DNA of 64,000 nucleotides from UBA10649 sp965278945 (GTDB taxonomy: Bacteria > Actinomycetota > Actinomycetes > S36-B12), in assembly GCA_965278945.1 (NCBI GenBank), contig OZ257128.1, positions 558,001 through 622,000 of the forward strand, given 5' to 3'. How positions within the stretch are numbered: position 1 is the first letter of the stretch; every line of letters begins with the position of its first letter. The notes under the pieces are model-generated. The model was not told the DNA's origin. It searched no databases and saw nothing but the letters and a program-made list of their open reading frames with translations. The translations under genes and the position numbers were made by a program. This document shows, in pieces, positions 24,740 to 33,260 of this stretch.

Positions 24740-25683
24740 GCTCGCTCCACCTCGACTCGGCGGCCCTCGACTGATGAATGGACGCAGGCCTCGACGACGC
24801 GCAGGGAGTCGATCCCCTCGCTCGGGGTGATGAGCGGTTCCGCGTTGCCGTTGATGCAGTCGAGGAAGTGCCGCCACTGCGATGTGTAGCTCTCGCGGAC
24901 GTCGTCGTTCGTCCGGCTGATGACCTGCCAGCCCACCGTCGCATCGTCGAACAGCTCGACCGTTCCCGCGACCGCATCCCAGCGAAGACTGCCTTCGGAG
25001 CCGATCACCGTGCACTCGCGGCCGCCGTTGCGCCTGAACAGGTCGAGGCTGACGTTCCCGATCGCGGGACGGCCAACTTCCGGCTCGAAGCCCATGAGGA
25101 TCTCGGCCGAGTCCTCGACGTCGATCTCAAGATCGCTGACCTGGGCCACGTGCGCGATCACCCACGAGGGCACGCCGAACAGCCAGGTGAGGTAGTCGAA
25201 CTCGTGGCTGAGCTCGAGCAGGACGCCGCCGCCAAGGGAACGCTGGGCGGTCACTCCCGTCCGGTAGTCCGCATCGGGTCGCCACTTCGGCAGCCATTGC
25301 CCGGTGGAGCAGCGCACGCTCAACGGCCTGCCGATGGAACCGGACTGGAGTTCCGAACGCAAGCGTTGCAGCGACGTCGTGAAGCGGAGGTTATATCCGA
25401 CGAGCTCCACTGCGCCGTTCGCTGGCGAGGTATCGAGCAGGGCTCGTGCCTGCGCGACCGTCGTGGTGAGCGGCTTCTCGATCAGCAGGTGTGCTCCCCT
25501 CAGCAGGTCGATCGCCTGCGCGTGGGTGCTGGCCGGTGAGGCGATCACGCCGATGTCTGGTGCGAGCGCCTCGATCTCATCGAGGGATCGAACGACGGTG
25601 ACCACCGAGTCCGGTGACACGCTTTCGATCGTGGAGGCATGTCGGCTTCCGGCACTTCCGGCACCGACGATGACGACCTTCAC
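24736..25683 (-). CDS. Gfo/Idh/MocA family oxidoreductase
   Basis: A 315-residue NAD(P)-dependent sugar oxidoreductase. N-terminal GAGSAGSRHASTIE binds the cofactor; LIEKPLTTT carries the catalytic Lys of the EKP motif; GGGVLLELSHEFDYLTWLFG is the C-terminal domain signature. Such genes accompany legionaminic and other amino-sugar clusters, but the step they catalyse is not settled. It has 4-nt overlaps with legF and hisF-like genes. Confidence 0.9.
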   Translation of the reverse strand: MKVVIVGAGSAGSRHASTIESVSPDSVVTVVRSLDEIEALAPDIGVIASPASTHAQAIDLLRGAHLLIEKPLTTTVAQARALLDTSPANGAVELVGYNLRFTTSLQRLRSELQSGSIGRPLSVRCSTGQWLPKWRPDADYRTGVTAQRSLGGGVLLELSHEFDYLTWLFGVPSWVIAHVAQVSDLEIDVEDSAEILMGFEPEVGRPAIGNVSLDLFRRNGGRECTVIGSEGSLRWDAVAGTVELFDDATVGWQVISRTNDDVRESYTSQWRHFLDCINGNAEPLITPSEGIDSLRVVEACVHSSVEGRRVEVERA

Positions 25684-26480
25684 GTCGCACGCAGGTCGCG
25701 GATATCGACCGAGCGAACCGGAAGCGGGATCCCGCTGTCGACGAGGTTGCGCCTAGCCTTGATGAGTCCGTCGCCGACAAAGTTCAGCAGGTGCGCGGTC
25801 GCGACCGCATCGACTCGACTATCGCGAAGTCCGGCTTCCAGATGCGTCGAGTTCCCCGCTCCGCCCGCGATGATCACCGGCACCGCGAATCCCGACGGCA
25901 GAAGGTCGAGCATCTCAAGATGGTAGCCCTGGCCCGTGCCGTCGCGGTCGATCGAATTGAGATACACATCGCCGATCGGCTGGTCCGCCATCGAAGCCAG
26001 CCATTCATGCGCGGGGCCTGGGACAGTCCGCTGGCCACCCTCGACCCGGACCTGCCAGTCGGCATCGGGGGACTTGGCCAAGTCGACCGAGGCGACGACG
26101 CACTGAGTGCCGAACTCGGCAGCGAGGTCGCTCACCAGTCCGCGGTCGAGTGCCAACGGCGTATTGACGACCACCTTGTCGGCGCCGGAGCGCAGGAGCA
26201 GGCGAGCGTCGTCGACCGTGCGCACCCAGCCTCCGGCGGAGATCGGGATGAAGCAGCTCTCGGTGAGGTGCCGGAGTGCATCGCGGAAGCGCTCGGAGTC
26301 GGGTTCGCCACGCGAGACGTTGAGGACGACGATCTCGTCGATCGCGGCGGAGATATTGCTGAAGACATAGTTGCGCTGCAGCCAGTTGAGGTCGCCGATG
26401 CTCTGCAAACGGAAGTTCCGGCTCAGCATGAACGAGCCGTTGTTGAACAGGAGAGTGAAGATGAGCCGCTTCTTCAGCAT
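25680..26480 (-). CDS. HisF-like cyclase subunit for sugar amidination
   Basis: A 266-residue TIM barrel related to HisF. It starts LKKRLIFTLLFNNGSFMLSRNFRLQSIGD and has ISAGGWVRTVDDARLLLRSGADKVVVNT and YLNSIDRDGTGQGY, including the Asp of the phosphate/ammonia face. The N-terminus differs from histidine-pathway HisF (usually RIIPCLDV), matching the HisF2 type that works with WbpG/PseA. It would channel ammonia from the HisH-like subunit. It lies 2 nt after hisH-like and overlaps the next gene by 4 nt. Confidence 0.88.
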   Translation of the reverse strand: MLKKRLIFTLLFNNGSFMLSRNFRLQSIGDLNWLQRNYVFSNISAAIDEIVVLNVSRGEPDSERFRDALRHLTESCFIPISAGGWVRTVDDARLLLRSGADKVVVNTPLALDRGLVSDLAAEFGTQCVVASVDLAKSPDADWQVRVEGGQRTVPGPAHEWLASMADQPIGDVYLNSIDRDGTGQGYHLEMLDLLPSGFAVPVIIAGGAGNSTHLEAGLRDSRVDAVATAHLLNFVGDGLIKARRNLVDSGIPLPVRSVDIRDLRAT

Positions 26481-26482
26481 CG

Positions 26483-27103
26483 TCAGGCGTCCAGGAAGTT
26501 CTTGAGCAGTTGCAGGCCGTTTGCCTGGCTCTTCTCCGGATGGAACTGCGTCGCGTAGAGGTTCTCGTGCTCGTAGGCGGCGACGAAGTCGGTCCCGTAG
26601 CTCGTCATCGAGGCCGAGCCCGGGGATTCGACCGGGAGGACCCGGTAGGAGTGGACGAAGTAGAAGTCGGGATGCTCGGTGACATTCGCGAACAGGCTCG
26701 ACCCGCTCGCCGCCTCCACGGTATTGAAACCGACGTGGGGAATCTTGCGGTCACCGATCTCGAGGCCACTGAACGGCTCGACGGTTCCCGGCATGAGCCC
26801 CAGTCCAGCCGTGTCGCCGTCTTCGGTCCCGCGCTGGGCGAGCAACTGCATCCCCAGGCAGATGCCCAGGATCTTCCGCTGCCTGTCCAGGCTCGCCGAC
26901 ACGATGGCGTCGGCAAGTCCGGTCTCGTTGAGTCGCTCCATCGCACGCCGGAAGGAGCCGACGCCGGGGAGCACGACGATGTCCGCGGACGAGACAGTCG
27001 CGGGATCGTCCGAGGCGTGAGCCGTGGCCCCGAGATAACGGAATGCGTTGAGCACCGACCAGGTGTTCGACATGCCGATGTCGACGACGGTGACCGAGGG
27101 CAC
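26483..27103 (-). CDS. HisH-like glutamine amidotransferase subunit
   Basis: A 206-residue class I glutaminase. The nucleophile is Cys82 in LGICLGMQLL; His188 and Glu190 are in QFHPEKS, completing the triad. VLPGVGSFRRAM and IPHVGFNTV are HisH landmarks. With HisF-like and the PP-loop enzyme next door, it should supply ammonia for converting an acetamido group to acetamidino, not for histidine synthesis. The GTG at 27103 follows the upstream stop by 2 nt. Confidence 0.88.
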   Translation of the reverse strand: MPSVTVVDIGMSNTWSVLNAFRYLGATAHASDDPATVSSADIVVLPGVGSFRRAMERLNETGLADAIVSASLDRQRKILGICLGMQLLAQRGTEDGDTAGLGLMPGTVEPFSGLEIGDRKIPHVGFNTVEAASGSSLFANVTEHPDFYFVHSYRVLPVESPGSASMTSYGTDFVAAYEHENLYATQFHPEKSQANGLQLLKNFLDA

Positions 27104-27105
27104 GC

Positions 27106-28221
27106 TCAGGTCACCTCGAAGGTCGGTCGCCAGCGGCCGTCGACCTTCTTGAACAGCTCCCGGTTGGCCCACGAGTCCAGCACGGCATCGAACTGCGACT
27201 GGTCCAGGCCGTAGTAGTCGAGATACAGCTCGAGGAACTCGTCCGGGTAATGGCCGTCATAGAGACGAACGAGGTTGACCGCCTGGTCGCGGTCCATCGC
27301 TCCGCGCCGGACCTCGATGCACGCATCCTGGGTCGCCCGACCGAATCCGAACTTCAGGTACATGAGGTAGGTGTGAAGGGCGTAGAGCGCCTGGTCGTTC
27401 TGCGCGAAGTTCGTGAACGTGCCGGCGTTCGTCGCCTCGGCCTCCTCGAGCCCGCAGAACTCTTTGGCGACGAGGTAGTTGCGGTAGGGATCCCAGTTCT
27501 CGAAATAGGACCAGTGCGTGATGTCGATCGGGTGCGCCGCGAGTTCAGCGTCGCTCGGGAACCGGAAGAAGGCAAGCTCCGACTCGGGAAGCTCGGACCG
27601 GTCGAGGACCTTCTCGTACCCGCCCTCGAGGTAGATTTCCTTCATATAGGCGACGTCGTAGATGGCGGAGTCAATCGTCTTCTCGGTGCCCCCGTACTCG
27701 ACCTCACCGTCCTCCCCGTAGAAGATCAGGCCGATCCCGAAGTTGAGCCCGACCCGGATCACTGCTGACTGGATGGCGAGCAGCCAGCCGTAGTAGGGGA
27801 AGCCCATCTCCTCGAATCCGACACGGTTGAGTACCTGCATCGCGTGCGGGTGCGGATTGACGGTGACGTGATTGAAGCCGCTTGCGACGAAGTTCTTGAG
27901 GTTGCGCTCGCCGAGCTCGAGTGCAAGAGGCGGCGTGACGGTGACGCATAGCGGCGTCATGCCATGGAGGGTCTGCAGCGTGTGCGCGACGTACGACCCG
28001 TCCTTGCCGCCACTGACCGGCACAACGCAGTCGAACCGCGATCCGTCTCCGCGGTGTCGATCGAGCAGTCGGGTCAGTTCCCGTTCGCGAGCGTCCCAGT
28101 CGAGCTCACGCTTGCGCTCCATCCATACGCAGGCATTGCACCAGCCGCGGTCGTCGAAGCGAAGTCGAGGCCGGGTGGACATCGCCAGGCAGTTGGCGCA
28201 CCACGTCGGCTGTTCGGGCAT
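27106..28221 (-). CDS. N-acetyl sugar amidotransferase (PseA/WbpG/PtmG family)
   Basis: A 371-residue PP-loop ATPase that adenylates a sugar acetamido group and amidates it. The PP-loop is PVSGGKDGSY (residues 68-77). Four N-terminal Cys (C8, C11, C28, C31) look like a zinc site. Later GFPYYGWLLAIQ, FYGEDGEVEYGG and AGTFTNFAQNDQAL follow the family pattern. It is the first gene of the minus-strand operon, and a TATCCT box 6 nt before its ATG predicts a leaderless transcript. Confidence 0.92.
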   Translation of the reverse strand: MPEQPTWCANCLAMSTRPRLRFDDRGWCNACVWMERKRELDWDARERELTRLLDRHRGDGSRFDCVVPVSGGKDGSYVAHTLQTLHGMTPLCVTVTPPLALELGERNLKNFVASGFNHVTVNPHPHAMQVLNRVGFEEMGFPYYGWLLAIQSAVIRVGLNFGIGLIFYGEDGEVEYGGTEKTIDSAIYDVAYMKEIYLEGGYEKVLDRSELPESELAFFRFPSDAELAAHPIDITHWSYFENWDPYRNYLVAKEFCGLEEAEATNAGTFTNFAQNDQALYALHTYLMYLKFGFGRATQDACIEVRRGAMDRDQAVNLVRLYDGHYPDEFLELYLDYYGLDQSQFDAVLDSWANRELFKKVDGRWRPTFEVT

Positions 28222-28241
28222 CTGGACAGGATACTGAGGTC
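28222..28241. promoter_or_regulatory. 20-nt divergent spacer with two overlapping -10 boxes
   Basis: The spacer reads CTGGACAGGATACTGAGGTC. GATACT (28230-28235, plus) is 6 nt before GTG 28242. TATCCT (28228-28233, minus) is 6 nt before ATG 28221. The boxes share four base pairs, so polymerase cannot occupy both at once. Confidence 0.65.
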
Positions 28242-29408
28242 GTGACGAAGTCCGAGATCGACGCGAGGTTCATGACTGCGGTGGCGGTTCCTGCGCCGTG
28301 GTCATTCCGAGTGGTCGCCAGGCTCATGTACCTCGCCGGTGCAACATGGGTCAGGGCTGCCCAGATATCGAAGGCCACGACGGCCACGCGATCGTCGGCG
28401 ACCGTGCTGGTCGTTGAGTCCGGCGAACGCGGGTGGGGACTTCTGGAGTTTCAGGAGCTCTGGTCAAGTGCCGTTGAGTTCTTCGGTGCCGACGGCGTGA
28501 GACGCGTGACAATCGTCAGTGCGCGGTCATACTTGACCGACGTCCGGACTTGCCTGAACGATGCCTCGGCAACTCACTACTTGTACGACCCCCGTAGCGG
28601 CGCCCAAGGGTGGTGGCGCGCGATGGCGCAGTCTTTTGCAGTTGCATCGCTGCTCGCTCGGCGGGGGATTACGCCTGTTGCTCGCCTTTGCGACTTTCCG
28701 CTGAGGCGACATCGACTTCAATGTGCTGTCGTGACCGCTTGCCACGGGATCATCTTGATCGGTATATCCCCACCCGACGTGCGCACCTTCCTGCCCCACC
28801 GGCGCGTGCTCGGGCCGGTGATGATGCCGCTGTCGGAGTCACGACTACAGAACCTGCGCGAACGTCGAGATCAACGAATAGATCCCAACCGCGGTCGCGC
28901 TCTGTTCAACGGCACTCTCTACGAGCCGCGTGGCACAATTCTTGACGCCGTGCAGGCAGACGTTCGTGAACGCGATTGCGAGCTAGAGGTGCAGACTCGA
29001 CAGCTCGGTAGTGCGCGCGAGAGCGTGGAGAGTATCTGGGAGCAGTACCTCGGCACCGAGGTCTTCTTCACTACCGCCGCCCCGAGCAACGAGCCGGGCA
29101 CAGACCGAGTGGGCCTACCTCACCTCACGTATCGATACACCGAGGCGTTGGCTGCGGGCGCGTTGCTTGTGGCGCCAGCCGTGCCTGGCGCCGATGCGTT
29201 GTTCCGGCCCGGCATTGACTTCGCTGCCTATTCGTCCGTAGCCGAAGCAGCGGACGAGATCGCTCGGTACGTCTTAGACCCCGAACTGCGACGAAAGATG
29301 GCCTCGGCAGGGCGAGAACGAGTCACCGAACTCGTACGTTCTCAGCACTTCTGGCGGGAGATCGACGCGAGTTTGGGCGGTCGCGGATTCGTCGATGCAG
29401 CCAGGTGA
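28242..29408 (+). CDS. glycosyltransferase-like protein (GT-B, group 1 C-terminal domain)
   Basis: A 388-residue protein. The C-terminal third is typical of nucleotide-sugar-binding GT-B domains (YRYTEALAAGALLVAPAVPG, then FRPGIDFAAYSSVAEAADEIARYVLDPELR). The N-terminal half is not recognised and carries a hydrophobic helix near residues 20-35. It may transfer the nonulosonic acid or a neighbouring sugar. Codon use is visibly less GC-rich than in flanking genes. Its GTG forms the start of a leaderless message, and its stop overlaps legX by GTGA. Confidence 0.72.
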   Translation: MTKSEIDARFMTAVAVPAPWSFRVVARLMYLAGATWVRAAQISKATTATRSSATVLVVESGERGWGLLEFQELWSSAVEFFGADGVRRVTIVSARSYLTDVRTCLNDASATHYLYDPRSGAQGWWRAMAQSFAVASLLARRGITPVARLCDFPLRRHRLQCAVVTACHGIILIGISPPDVRTFLPHRRVLGPVMMPLSESRLQNLRERRDQRIDPNRGRALFNGTLYEPRGTILDAVQADVRERDCELEVQTRQLGSARESVESIWEQYLGTEVFFTTAAPSNEPGTDRVGLPHLTYRYTEALAAGALLVAPAVPGADALFRPGIDFAAYSSVAEAADEIARYVLDPELRRKMASAGRERVTELVRSQHFWREIDASLGGRGFVDAAR

Positions 29409-30481
29409 ATACGCTGGCTGACATGACTGGGGCGACGTCGTTCTCCTTTACCTTCTCTGCCGAGCAGGCGACCATTCGCGACGTCCTGTTTGCAATACAG
29501 GAAGGGTCGATGACTGCCGCCTTCGCAGTTGACCGTGACGGTCATCTCGCTGGCATGATGACGGACGGAGACGTGAGGAGAGCGTTGCTTGCGGGGGCAC
29601 AGATCACAGACTCGGCCTCTCCCTTCATGTCGCGAATGCCGATCGTGGCCCACGAAAGAGAGTCGCGCTCCGCAGTACTCGATCTCATGCGCGCGCAAGT
29701 GCTGTCTCAGCTGCCGGTGATCAATGACGCGGGGCAGCTCGTTGGCGTCCACACTCTCCTGAGTCTGATCGGACGAAGGCCCCGGCCAAATACGGCAGTG
29801 ATCTTTGCTGGCGGCCGCGGAACTCGACTGCACCCGCTCACCCGCGATGTCCCCAAAGCGATGGTCCCGGTTGCTGGTCGGCCAGTTCTTGAGAGAATCG
29901 TTGCGCACCTTGTGGGGCATGGTCTTGTCGACATCGTCCTGGCAGTGGGTCACCTCTCCGAGCCGATAGAGGTCCACTTTCGCGATGGGTCGCAGTTTGG
30001 CTGCAGGATTCGCTATCTGCACGATGATCCCAACACCCCGGGCGGTACATGCGGACCCCTGGCTCGACTCGCACCGCTCCTCGATGGCAGCGATAGCCCC
30101 CTCCTCGTCATGAACGGAGACCTCGTTACGTCCATAGACATCGGGGGACTGCTAGACGAACACTCCGAGACCTCGCCGTCGATAACAGTCGCGACCAAAG
30201 ACTTTCCGTTCCAGGTGCCGTATGCGGTAGTTGACCAAGTTGGCGGCGTGGTACGCGCGATCTCTGAGAAGCCTGTGTACGAGCACGAGATCAACATCGG
30301 TGTGTACGCCTTGGAACGCAAGTGTTTGGAGCGCGTGCCCGTCGACCGCCGATTCGATATGACCGATCTCATGGCCGCGCTCATCACGGATGGCCAAACC
30401 GTGCGGTCATGGCCGTGCGAGGACGAGTGGATCGATATTGGTTCGCCCGCCGATCTGGGCCGCGCGCGAGGCCTCGCGTAG
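29405..30481 (+). CDS. legX: CBS-domain sugar-1-phosphate nucleotidyltransferase (LegX/PtmE type)
   Basis: A 358-residue two-part enzyme. Residues ~20-120 hold paired CBS domains (AAFAVDRDGHLAGMMTDGDVRRALL, then LPVINDAGQLVGVHTLLSL). Residues ~130-358 are the nucleotidyltransferase with FAGGRGTRLHPLTRDVPKAMVPV and VMNGDLVTSID. In Campylobacter, PtmE makes GDP-glucosamine for legionaminic acid; the same architecture supports that role. The CBS pair may sense an adenine or guanine nucleotide. It follows the glycosyltransferase by a 4-nt overlap. Confidence 0.88.
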   Translation: MNTLADMTGATSFSFTFSAEQATIRDVLFAIQEGSMTAAFAVDRDGHLAGMMTDGDVRRALLAGAQITDSASPFMSRMPIVAHERESRSAVLDLMRAQVLSQLPVINDAGQLVGVHTLLSLIGRRPRPNTAVIFAGGRGTRLHPLTRDVPKAMVPVAGRPVLERIVAHLVGHGLVDIVLAVGHLSEPIEVHFRDGSQFGCRIRYLHDDPNTPGGTCGPLARLAPLLDGSDSPLLVMNGDLVTSIDIGGLLDEHSETSPSITVATKDFPFQVPYAVVDQVGGVVRAISEKPVYEHEINIGVYALERKCLERVPVDRRFDMTDLMAALITDGQTVRSWPCEDEWIDIGSPADLGRARGLA

Positions 30482-30491
30482 GCGACAAGCG

Positions 30492-31397
30492 ATGATTCCA
30501 GAGAACGATTGGTACGGGCACAAGAAGGCACTCACCGATTACCTCGGCGCGTCGGCACAGGATGCCTTCCTGGGTCTGATGGCCCACGGCTGGGCGCCCG
30601 ACCTGGCAGACGGGGTGGGCCAACGGCGAATGACGTTCGCGCCGTTTTTCGTGTGGAACGCGCGGCTACTTTCCCAGGCCAAGGAGCAGGGTGTGCGGAA
30701 CGTTCATTGCATCGGCACCCCTTTCTGCTACCTGGTTAAGGACCGAATACCAAGAGGCGTGCCGCCGGGCGGTGTGGGCACCATCGTCTTCCCGGCACAT
30801 TCGACCCACGGCCCGCCGATCGAGTACGAGACGCAGAGATTCATCCTGCAGTTGCAAGACGAGATGCCAGCGCCGTTTACTGTCTCCGTCTACTACATGG
30901 ACTCCAATACTGCGGCGACACGAGCGTACCAAGAGGCCGGGTTCCGGATCGTTTCGTTCGGTCGGCGGATGCAGTCGGACTTCCTCGAGCGCTTGGCCGG
31001 CGAGATCGAAGCACACGCAGCTGTCGTGTCGAACGTAGCGCAGACATCGGTTTGGTACGGAGCATTGCTCGGCAAGCAGTCCCGCGTGATCGGTCGCGGA
31101 GCGCATCCCGTCGGCCCTGGCCAGGAACCGGAGGTCGCACTCGCCCGATGGCCAGCCCTGTTCAGGACCGACGTGTCGTCAGAGGATTACGTCGCATTGG
31201 GCGAGCAGGAACTCGGATTCGACTTCCTGCTCGAACCGGCGGAGTTGAGGACCGCGCTCGGACTTGACTCATGGTGGAAGCGATCGGCCGCGCGGGCGAT
31301 TCGCAAAGCGGTCGATTCTCGCCTGGAACGTCGCTATCGCCGCTCGGGCGTAGACATCGACGGGTTAACCGATGGCCAGCCGCGGTTGCTGAGCTAG
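30492..31397 (+). CDS. unrecognised surface-carbohydrate protein, possibly GT-B
   Basis: A 301-residue protein with no signal peptide or membrane span. Readable features are HCIGTPFCYLVKD, GGVGTIVFPAHSTHGPP and VVSNVAQTSVWYGALLGKQSRVIGRGAHP. The last has the feel of the acceptor/donor face of polysialyltransferase-like GT-B enzymes, and the HST motif recalls that group. I cannot assign it. It is the third gene of the plus-strand set begun at 28242, 10 nt after legX, and shares its lower GC content. Confidence 0.55.
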   Translation: MIPENDWYGHKKALTDYLGASAQDAFLGLMAHGWAPDLADGVGQRRMTFAPFFVWNARLLSQAKEQGVRNVHCIGTPFCYLVKDRIPRGVPPGGVGTIVFPAHSTHGPPIEYETQRFILQLQDEMPAPFTVSVYYMDSNTAATRAYQEAGFRIVSFGRRMQSDFLERLAGEIEAHAAVVSNVAQTSVWYGALLGKQSRVIGRGAHPVGPGQEPEVALARWPALFRTDVSSEDYVALGEQELGFDFLLEPAELRTALGLDSWWKRSAARAIRKAVDSRLERRYRRSGVDIDGLTDGQPRLLS

Positions 31398-31400
31398 AGT
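31395..31400 (+). promoter_or_regulatory. -10 box of a leaderless promoter (methyltransferase)
   Basis: TAGAGT followed by 6 nt and GTG 31407. The box overlaps the stop codon of the previous gene. Confidence 0.5.
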
Positions 31401-31406
31401 CACGAC

Positions 31407-32303
31407 GTGGCGCTCACTCCAGTTCCGCCCCATCAAGATGGGTCAGACGGCAGCTGGGCGGAGAAGGGTGACGCGGCTGGCTACTTTCCGTCGCCAGAGA
31501 GCGCACGGGCGTACGCCGAGGGCATCACAGTCTCGGACTACCACCGAGATCGGCTCCGAGCGATTGAGGAACTCCTGTCCGCCACCACGATCCGCTCATC
31601 ATCCGAAGCACTGACAGTTCTTGACTTCGGAGTCGGAGACGGGGGTGAGCTCAAGGCGCTGCAGTTGCCGATGGCACGGGTCGTCGGAGTGGATACCAGC
31701 GAAGCGATGATCGATCTTGCCCGCGAGAAGTTCGCGGACGGGGAGTTCCTTGGACTAGTCGGCAGCGTCGATGCCCTTGGCGGGGTCGAAGACGAGTCGA
31801 TTGATCTCGCTGTCTGCGTGAACACTCTCGGATACCTGGATGATGGTGACCAGACCACGTTCTTCGAGGAGGCTTCTCGGGTGGTGAGGACCGGGGGTCA
31901 CCTCATCATCGTCACCGGCAACAAGCTCTTCGACTTGTTCGCCCTGAACTCCGGGACAGCGGAGTTCTTCGCCGAACATCTTGGCGTCTCAGGAGCAGAA
32001 GACCTGCTCACGGAGGGAACGGCGGCCAGGTTCCGCAATGCGTCGCGGAGGAATCCACTGAACTTCGGCCTGGTTCTTGAGTCGCACGGTTTCACCGAGA
32101 TCGGTCAGGCCTTCGCCTCGTGGCATCACGTGCCCCCAGTGATGCTCACGCGTTCTGGTCTGACGTTCGGCGATGCGCGCGACCAAGCAAGGGACTTCAC
32201 CCTTGACCCGAACGGTCTCCCCCCTGAGGAGTCGTGGCGTTCGTTGCTGCAGTGCAGCATCTTCGGCTCGATCTCGCGAAGGTCTTCACGGCACGGGCGC
32301 TAG
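31407..32303 (+). CDS. class I SAM-dependent methyltransferase
   Basis: A 298-residue protein with motif I VLDFGVGDGGELKAL, strand-2 acid in VVGVDTSEAMIDLAREKF and motif II/III region IDLAVCVNTLGYLDD. It may methylate a hydroxyl or amidine of the surface glycan; in Campylobacter PtmH methylates an acetamidino-legionaminic acid, an attractive but unproven parallel given the amidotransferase trio upstream. The first ~40 residues are not conserved-looking. Confidence 0.85.
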   Translation: MALTPVPPHQDGSDGSWAEKGDAAGYFPSPESARAYAEGITVSDYHRDRLRAIEELLSATTIRSSSEALTVLDFGVGDGGELKALQLPMARVVGVDTSEAMIDLAREKFADGEFLGLVGSVDALGGVEDESIDLAVCVNTLGYLDDGDQTTFFEEASRVVRTGGHLIIVTGNKLFDLFALNSGTAEFFAEHLGVSGAEDLLTEGTAARFRNASRRNPLNFGLVLESHGFTEIGQAFASWHHVPPVMLTRSGLTFGDARDQARDFTLDPNGLPPEESWRSLLQCSIFGSISRRSSRHGR

Positions 32304-32306
32304 TGT
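32301..32306 (+). promoter_or_regulatory. -10 box of a leaderless promoter (deacetylase-like gene)
   Basis: TAGTGT followed by 6 nt and GTG 32313. The box sits across the stop of the methyltransferase gene. Confidence 0.5.
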
Positions 32307-32312
32307 GACCGC

Positions 32313-33260
32313 GTGTCATCCGTCCCCATCTGGCTTCCACCCGAACGCGGTTCTGGCGTGGTGTTCTCCATTGATGACATCCATCCGGGACGTTCGAGTG
32401 ACCCGTACGAGGCCGGCGGCGACCTAGCCGACGGCGCGCTGAGGCACCTCGAAACGATCTTCACAGCGCATACGCAACTCCGCGCGACGCTCTTCGTGAC
32501 TCCGGATTGGCGCGAGATCAGCCCGGTTCCCACGCGTGCCCTGCGCGCGCGGATCCCCTGGATCAAGGATCGCGTGATGCTGGCCCCGATTCGTCCCAAG
32601 GGTGCCATGCGGCTTGATCGTCACGCGGACTTCGTCGCTTACCTTGCCGCTCTCGAGCGCACGGAGATCGCGCTCCACGGCCTGCACCATGTACACGTCG
32701 GACCGATGCTGCCGATGGAGTTCCAAGGCGAGTCCGTCGCGCGCTCCAGGAGCATCCTGCGCGAGGCGATGCAGATCTTCGCCGACGCGGGTCTGGATGA
32801 GCCCCGCGGCATGACCCCGCCGGCCTGGAACGCGCCGCCGGCATTGCTCGACGCGATGGAAGACGTCGGCCTGACGTATGTTGCGTCCGCGTGCGACCTG
32901 GGTACTGCTGTGGATATTGCAGCAACGAATCACGGCAGCGGGCTTCGCGATGTGCCCGCGTTCGCGCCGATCGCGTTGCCGGGTCGGCGCCTGGTCCACA
33001 TCCCGACGAACTATCGCGCCACGTCGACCTGGGACCGTGCGGCCGCGATTCTCGACGCTGGCGGGCTCCTGTCGGTCAAGGCGCACATCGTCAAGAACGC
33101 GCTGGGGATCGTCGCGCTCGACGGGCTCGACGAGGCCTACGCGGCCCAGCTGATCGAGCTGTTCGGCCGCATCTCCGCCGAGTTCGGCGACTCTGTGTGG
33201 TGGGCAACGATGAACGAGGTTGCCGAATCAGTCCTCCAACTGACGGACAGTGGTGTTTGA
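32313..33260 (+). CDS. polysaccharide deacetylase-like protein
   Basis: A 315-residue protein of the NodB/DUF2334-like group. The metal-binding Asp pair is in VVFSIDDIHPG near the N-terminus and the His pair in ALHGLHHVHVG at about residue 127. The late TPPAWNAPPALLDAM resembles the family's substrate-groove segment. It has no signal peptide, so it would act on cytoplasmic precursors, for instance an N-acetyl sugar. Its end overlaps the GNAT gene by 11 nt, which pairs a possible deacetylase with a possible acyltransferase. Confidence 0.75.
   Translation: MSSVPIWLPPERGSGVVFSIDDIHPGRSSDPYEAGGDLADGALRHLETIFTAHTQLRATLFVTPDWREISPVPTRALRARIPWIKDRVMLAPIRPKGAMRLDRHADFVAYLAALERTEIALHGLHHVHVGPMLPMEFQGESVARSRSILREAMQIFADAGLDEPRGMTPPAWNAPPALLDAMEDVGLTYVASACDLGTAVDIAATNHGSGLRDVPAFAPIALPGRRLVHIPTNYRATSTWDRAAAILDAGGLLSVKAHIVKNALGIVALDGLDEAYAAQLIELFGRISAEFGDSVWWATMNEVAESVLQLTDSGV

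Noticed and set aside
25680..27103. HisF/HisH as part of histidine biosynthesis
   Set aside because: No other his genes are present, the HisF N-terminus differs from the pathway enzyme, and the neighbours are a PseA/WbpG-type amidotransferase and nonulosonate genes.
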